Under the pieces are notes generated by a model, which saw only the letters and a program-made list of their open reading frames with translations, was not told where the DNA came from and made no database searches. The position numbers and the translations under genes were made by a program. From the NCBI RefSeq assembly GCF_047237965.1, contig NZ_JBDFLX010000003.1:310001-374000 (forward strand): a DNA stretch of 64,000 nt. The letters run 5' to 3'. The stretch is from Noviherbaspirillum_A sp047237965. Lineage in GTDB: Bacteria > Pseudomonadota > Gammaproteobacteria > Burkholderiales > Burkholderiaceae_D. Numbering within the stretch: position 1 is the first letter of the stretch; each line of letters begins with the position of its first letter. Shown here one piece after another: positions 62,487 to 64,000 of the stretch.

Positions 62487-64000
62487 ATGAAGCAAAACCG
62501 GAATTCACCCTCCCGGCGACTGGCCGGATTTCTGAAGAACTGGTCAGTGCCACGGCAGCTGCGCGGCGAGCCGGTCAAGTCGGATGCTGCCCGAAGCGAC
62601 ATGTCGCAGCAGTTGCGGCCGCGTCTGGAGCAGGCCGACCGGGTCGGCACCGGCATCTGCCCGTACTGCGCGGTCGGCTGCGCTCAGCTGATCTACGTGA
62701 AGAAGGACAAGGTCATCCATATCGAAGGCGATCCCCGCAGCCCGATCAATCAGGGCACCCTGTGCCCTAAGGGCGCCGCAACGTTCGGCTGGATGAGCAG
62801 CCAGCAGCGCATCAACCACGTGCTCTACCGTGCGCCGCATTCGCTGCGCTGGGAACAGAAGCCGCTGGACTGGGCGATGGACCGCATCGCGGCGCTGGTG
62901 AAAAAGACCCGCGATGAAACCTTCGTGGAGACCCTGCCCGGCGGCGAGACCGTCAACCATACGCTGGGCATAGGCTCGCTCGGGGGCGCCACGCTGGACA
63001 ACGAGGAAAACTACCTGATCAAGAAGCTCTTCAGCGGCGGCCTCGGCATGGTGTGGATTGAAAACCAGGCGCGAATATGACATAGCTCCTCGGTGCCCAG
63101 TTTGGGTGCCTCCTACGGACGCGGCGCCGCCACCATGCCGCAATGGGAACTCGCCAACGCCGACGTGGTGCTGGTGATGGGTTCCAACATGGCCGAAAAC
63201 CATCCGATCGCCTTCCGCTTCGTGCTGCAGGCAAAGGACAAGGGCGCGACCATCATCCATGCCGACCCGCGCTTCACCCGGACCTCGGCGCTGGCGGACA
63301 TTTATGCGCCGTTGCGCGCCGGCAGCGACATTGCCTTCCTCGGCGGGATCATCCATTACCTGCTGGAAAACGATTTATGGTTCAGGGAATATGCGATGGC
63401 CTATACCAACCTGTCGACCATCATCGACCCGCGCTTCCAGGACGCGGCTGAACTCGACGGGCTGTTTTCGGGCTGGGACGACAAGGGCCGCAAGTACAGC
63501 TACGACAGCTGGCAGTATGAAGGCATGACCGTGCCGTCGTCGCTGGCCGAGCATTACGTCAATACCACCGAATCGTTCAGCGAGAGCACACGGCGCATGA
63601 GCGAGGGGCCGCCACACCGCGACGAGACGCTGCAGCATCCGCACTGCGTGTACCAGATACTGAAGCGGCACTACGCAAGCTATACGCCGGAAAAAGTGGA
63701 GGAAGTCACCGGCTGTCCGCGCGACACCTTCATCAGCGTGGCGGATGCGCTCGCCCGCAATGCGGGCCGGGAGCGCACCGGCAGCATCTGCTATGCGGTC
63801 GGCTGGACCCACCATACGACGGGCGTGCAGATCATCCGCGCCGCAGCCATCATCCAGGCGCTGCTCGGCAATGTCGGCCGCCCCGGCGCCGGCATCCTGG
63901 CGCTGCGCGGCCATTGCAGCATACAGGGCAGCACCGATATTCCGACGCTCTACAACATGCTGCCCGGCTACCTGCCGCAACCGAACGCCTACAAGCCGCA
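62487..64000 (+). CDS. Formate dehydrogenase alpha subunit, selenoprotein (3' end outside window)
   Basis: The molybdopterin oxidoreductase begins at 62487 (GAGGA 6 bases upstream). The N-terminal 4Fe-4S site is C58-P-Y-C61-x3-C65 and C93 in GTLCPKGAATFGW. An in-frame TGA at 63078-63080 (residue 198) follows NQARI and precedes H-S-S-S, exactly the place of the Mo-bound selenocysteine-His pair of formate dehydrogenases. The frame then continues GASYGRGAATMPQWELANAD, GSNMAENHPIAFRFVL and on to the window end without stop. A SECIS-like hairpin follows the TGA. No canonical twin-arginine signal is visible, so a cytoplasmic location is possible. Confidence 0.93.
63078..63110 (+). promoter_or_regulatory. 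UGA selenocysteine codon and SECIS-like hairpin
   Basis: The TGA at 63078-63080 is followed 11 bases later by GGTGCCC (63092-63098), loop AGTTT, GGGTGCC (63104-63110). The arms pair over 7 base pairs with two G-U pairs. Bacterial SECIS elements sit just 3' of the UGA and form a short stem-loop recognised by SelB. SelB is encoded about 1 kb away. Confidence 0.75.

Noticed and set aside
1..64000. tRNA (including selC), rRNA, CRISPR arrays, insertion sequences
   Set aside because: None could be recognised by eye. selC would be expected near selB but was not seen inside the window; a tRNA scan could miss nothing here but was not possible.

Overview
The window reads as chromosomal DNA of a high-GC betaproteobacterium, most likely Burkholderiales and possibly Oxalobacteraceae (inference). 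Supporting features are two Bug/TctC-type solute receptors, a TctDE-type sensor pair, CaiB/IclR and LysR-linked catabolic clusters, UvsE, a PEP-CTERM-like protein, SoxC-like molybdoenzymes and a selenocysteine formate dehydrogenase. I saw no rRNA, tRNA, CRISPR array or intact insertion sequence. Most genes are on the minus strand, and many long plus-strand frames are antisense shadows of them.

Layout. 1-3734: a cytosine-deaminase-like amidohydrolase (cut by the window edge) and a gamma-glutamyltransferase-like enzyme, divergent from a LysR regulator. 4034-6889: cupin, CDF metal transporter and exported pentapeptide-repeat protein. 7430-12900: a catabolic module (CitE-like lyase, TauD-like dioxygenase, CaiB CoA-transferase) divergent from an IclR regulator, followed by a Bug receptor. 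Near-identical palindromes precede caiB/iclR and the Bug gene. 13656-19943: small wHTH-like protein, Usp, AAA ATPase, PEP-CTERM-like protein next to a broken LysR gene, an exported argininosuccinate-lyase-like protein, and UvsE. 20235-25578: a tricarboxylate locus in which the CitMHS permease carries an in-frame amber codon, beside an orphan TctC-like receptor divergent from tctDE. 25636-30074: thiolase, then an AT-richer patch with a GtrB-type glycosyltransferase and a polytopic GT-like membrane protein broken by one TGA.

30881-39168: a 3-hydroxyisobutyrate-dehydrogenase-family enzyme, then a tightly packed five-gene operon. It encodes a TPP enzyme, a membrane protein with two halves each carrying paired histidines, a gluconate-dehydrogenase subunit-3-like protein, a GMC oxidoreductase and an FMN 2-hydroxyacid oxidase. 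A DUF4426 protein follows. 39325-53444: an envelope/stress region with a PLD-type cardiolipin synthase, a small unknown protein, a second exported pentapeptide protein, a 162-bp tandem-repeat protein, a second CDF transporter, AsmA, a SYLF protein, a QseBC-like two-component system, BrkB, and two members of an exported crystallin-like family. Both of those members have a CTTAAG-N5-CTTAA(C/T) box upstream, which resembles the known PmrA/QseB box.

53624-64000: a SoxCD-like pair, a DUF3943 outer-membrane protein with an orphan DctP receptor, the third crystallin-like paralog, a diheme cytochrome c, SelB, a small formate-dehydrogenase-associated protein, and a formate dehydrogenase alpha subunit that reads through an in-frame UGA with a SECIS-like hairpin directly after it. 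The gene runs off the window end.

The strongest leads are the unusual oxidase operon, the CTTAAG-box/crystallin-family regulon, the IclR operator pair, the SelB-selenoprotein pairing, and the exported lyase that lacks the usual histidine. All functions are assigned by reading motifs; no database search was run.
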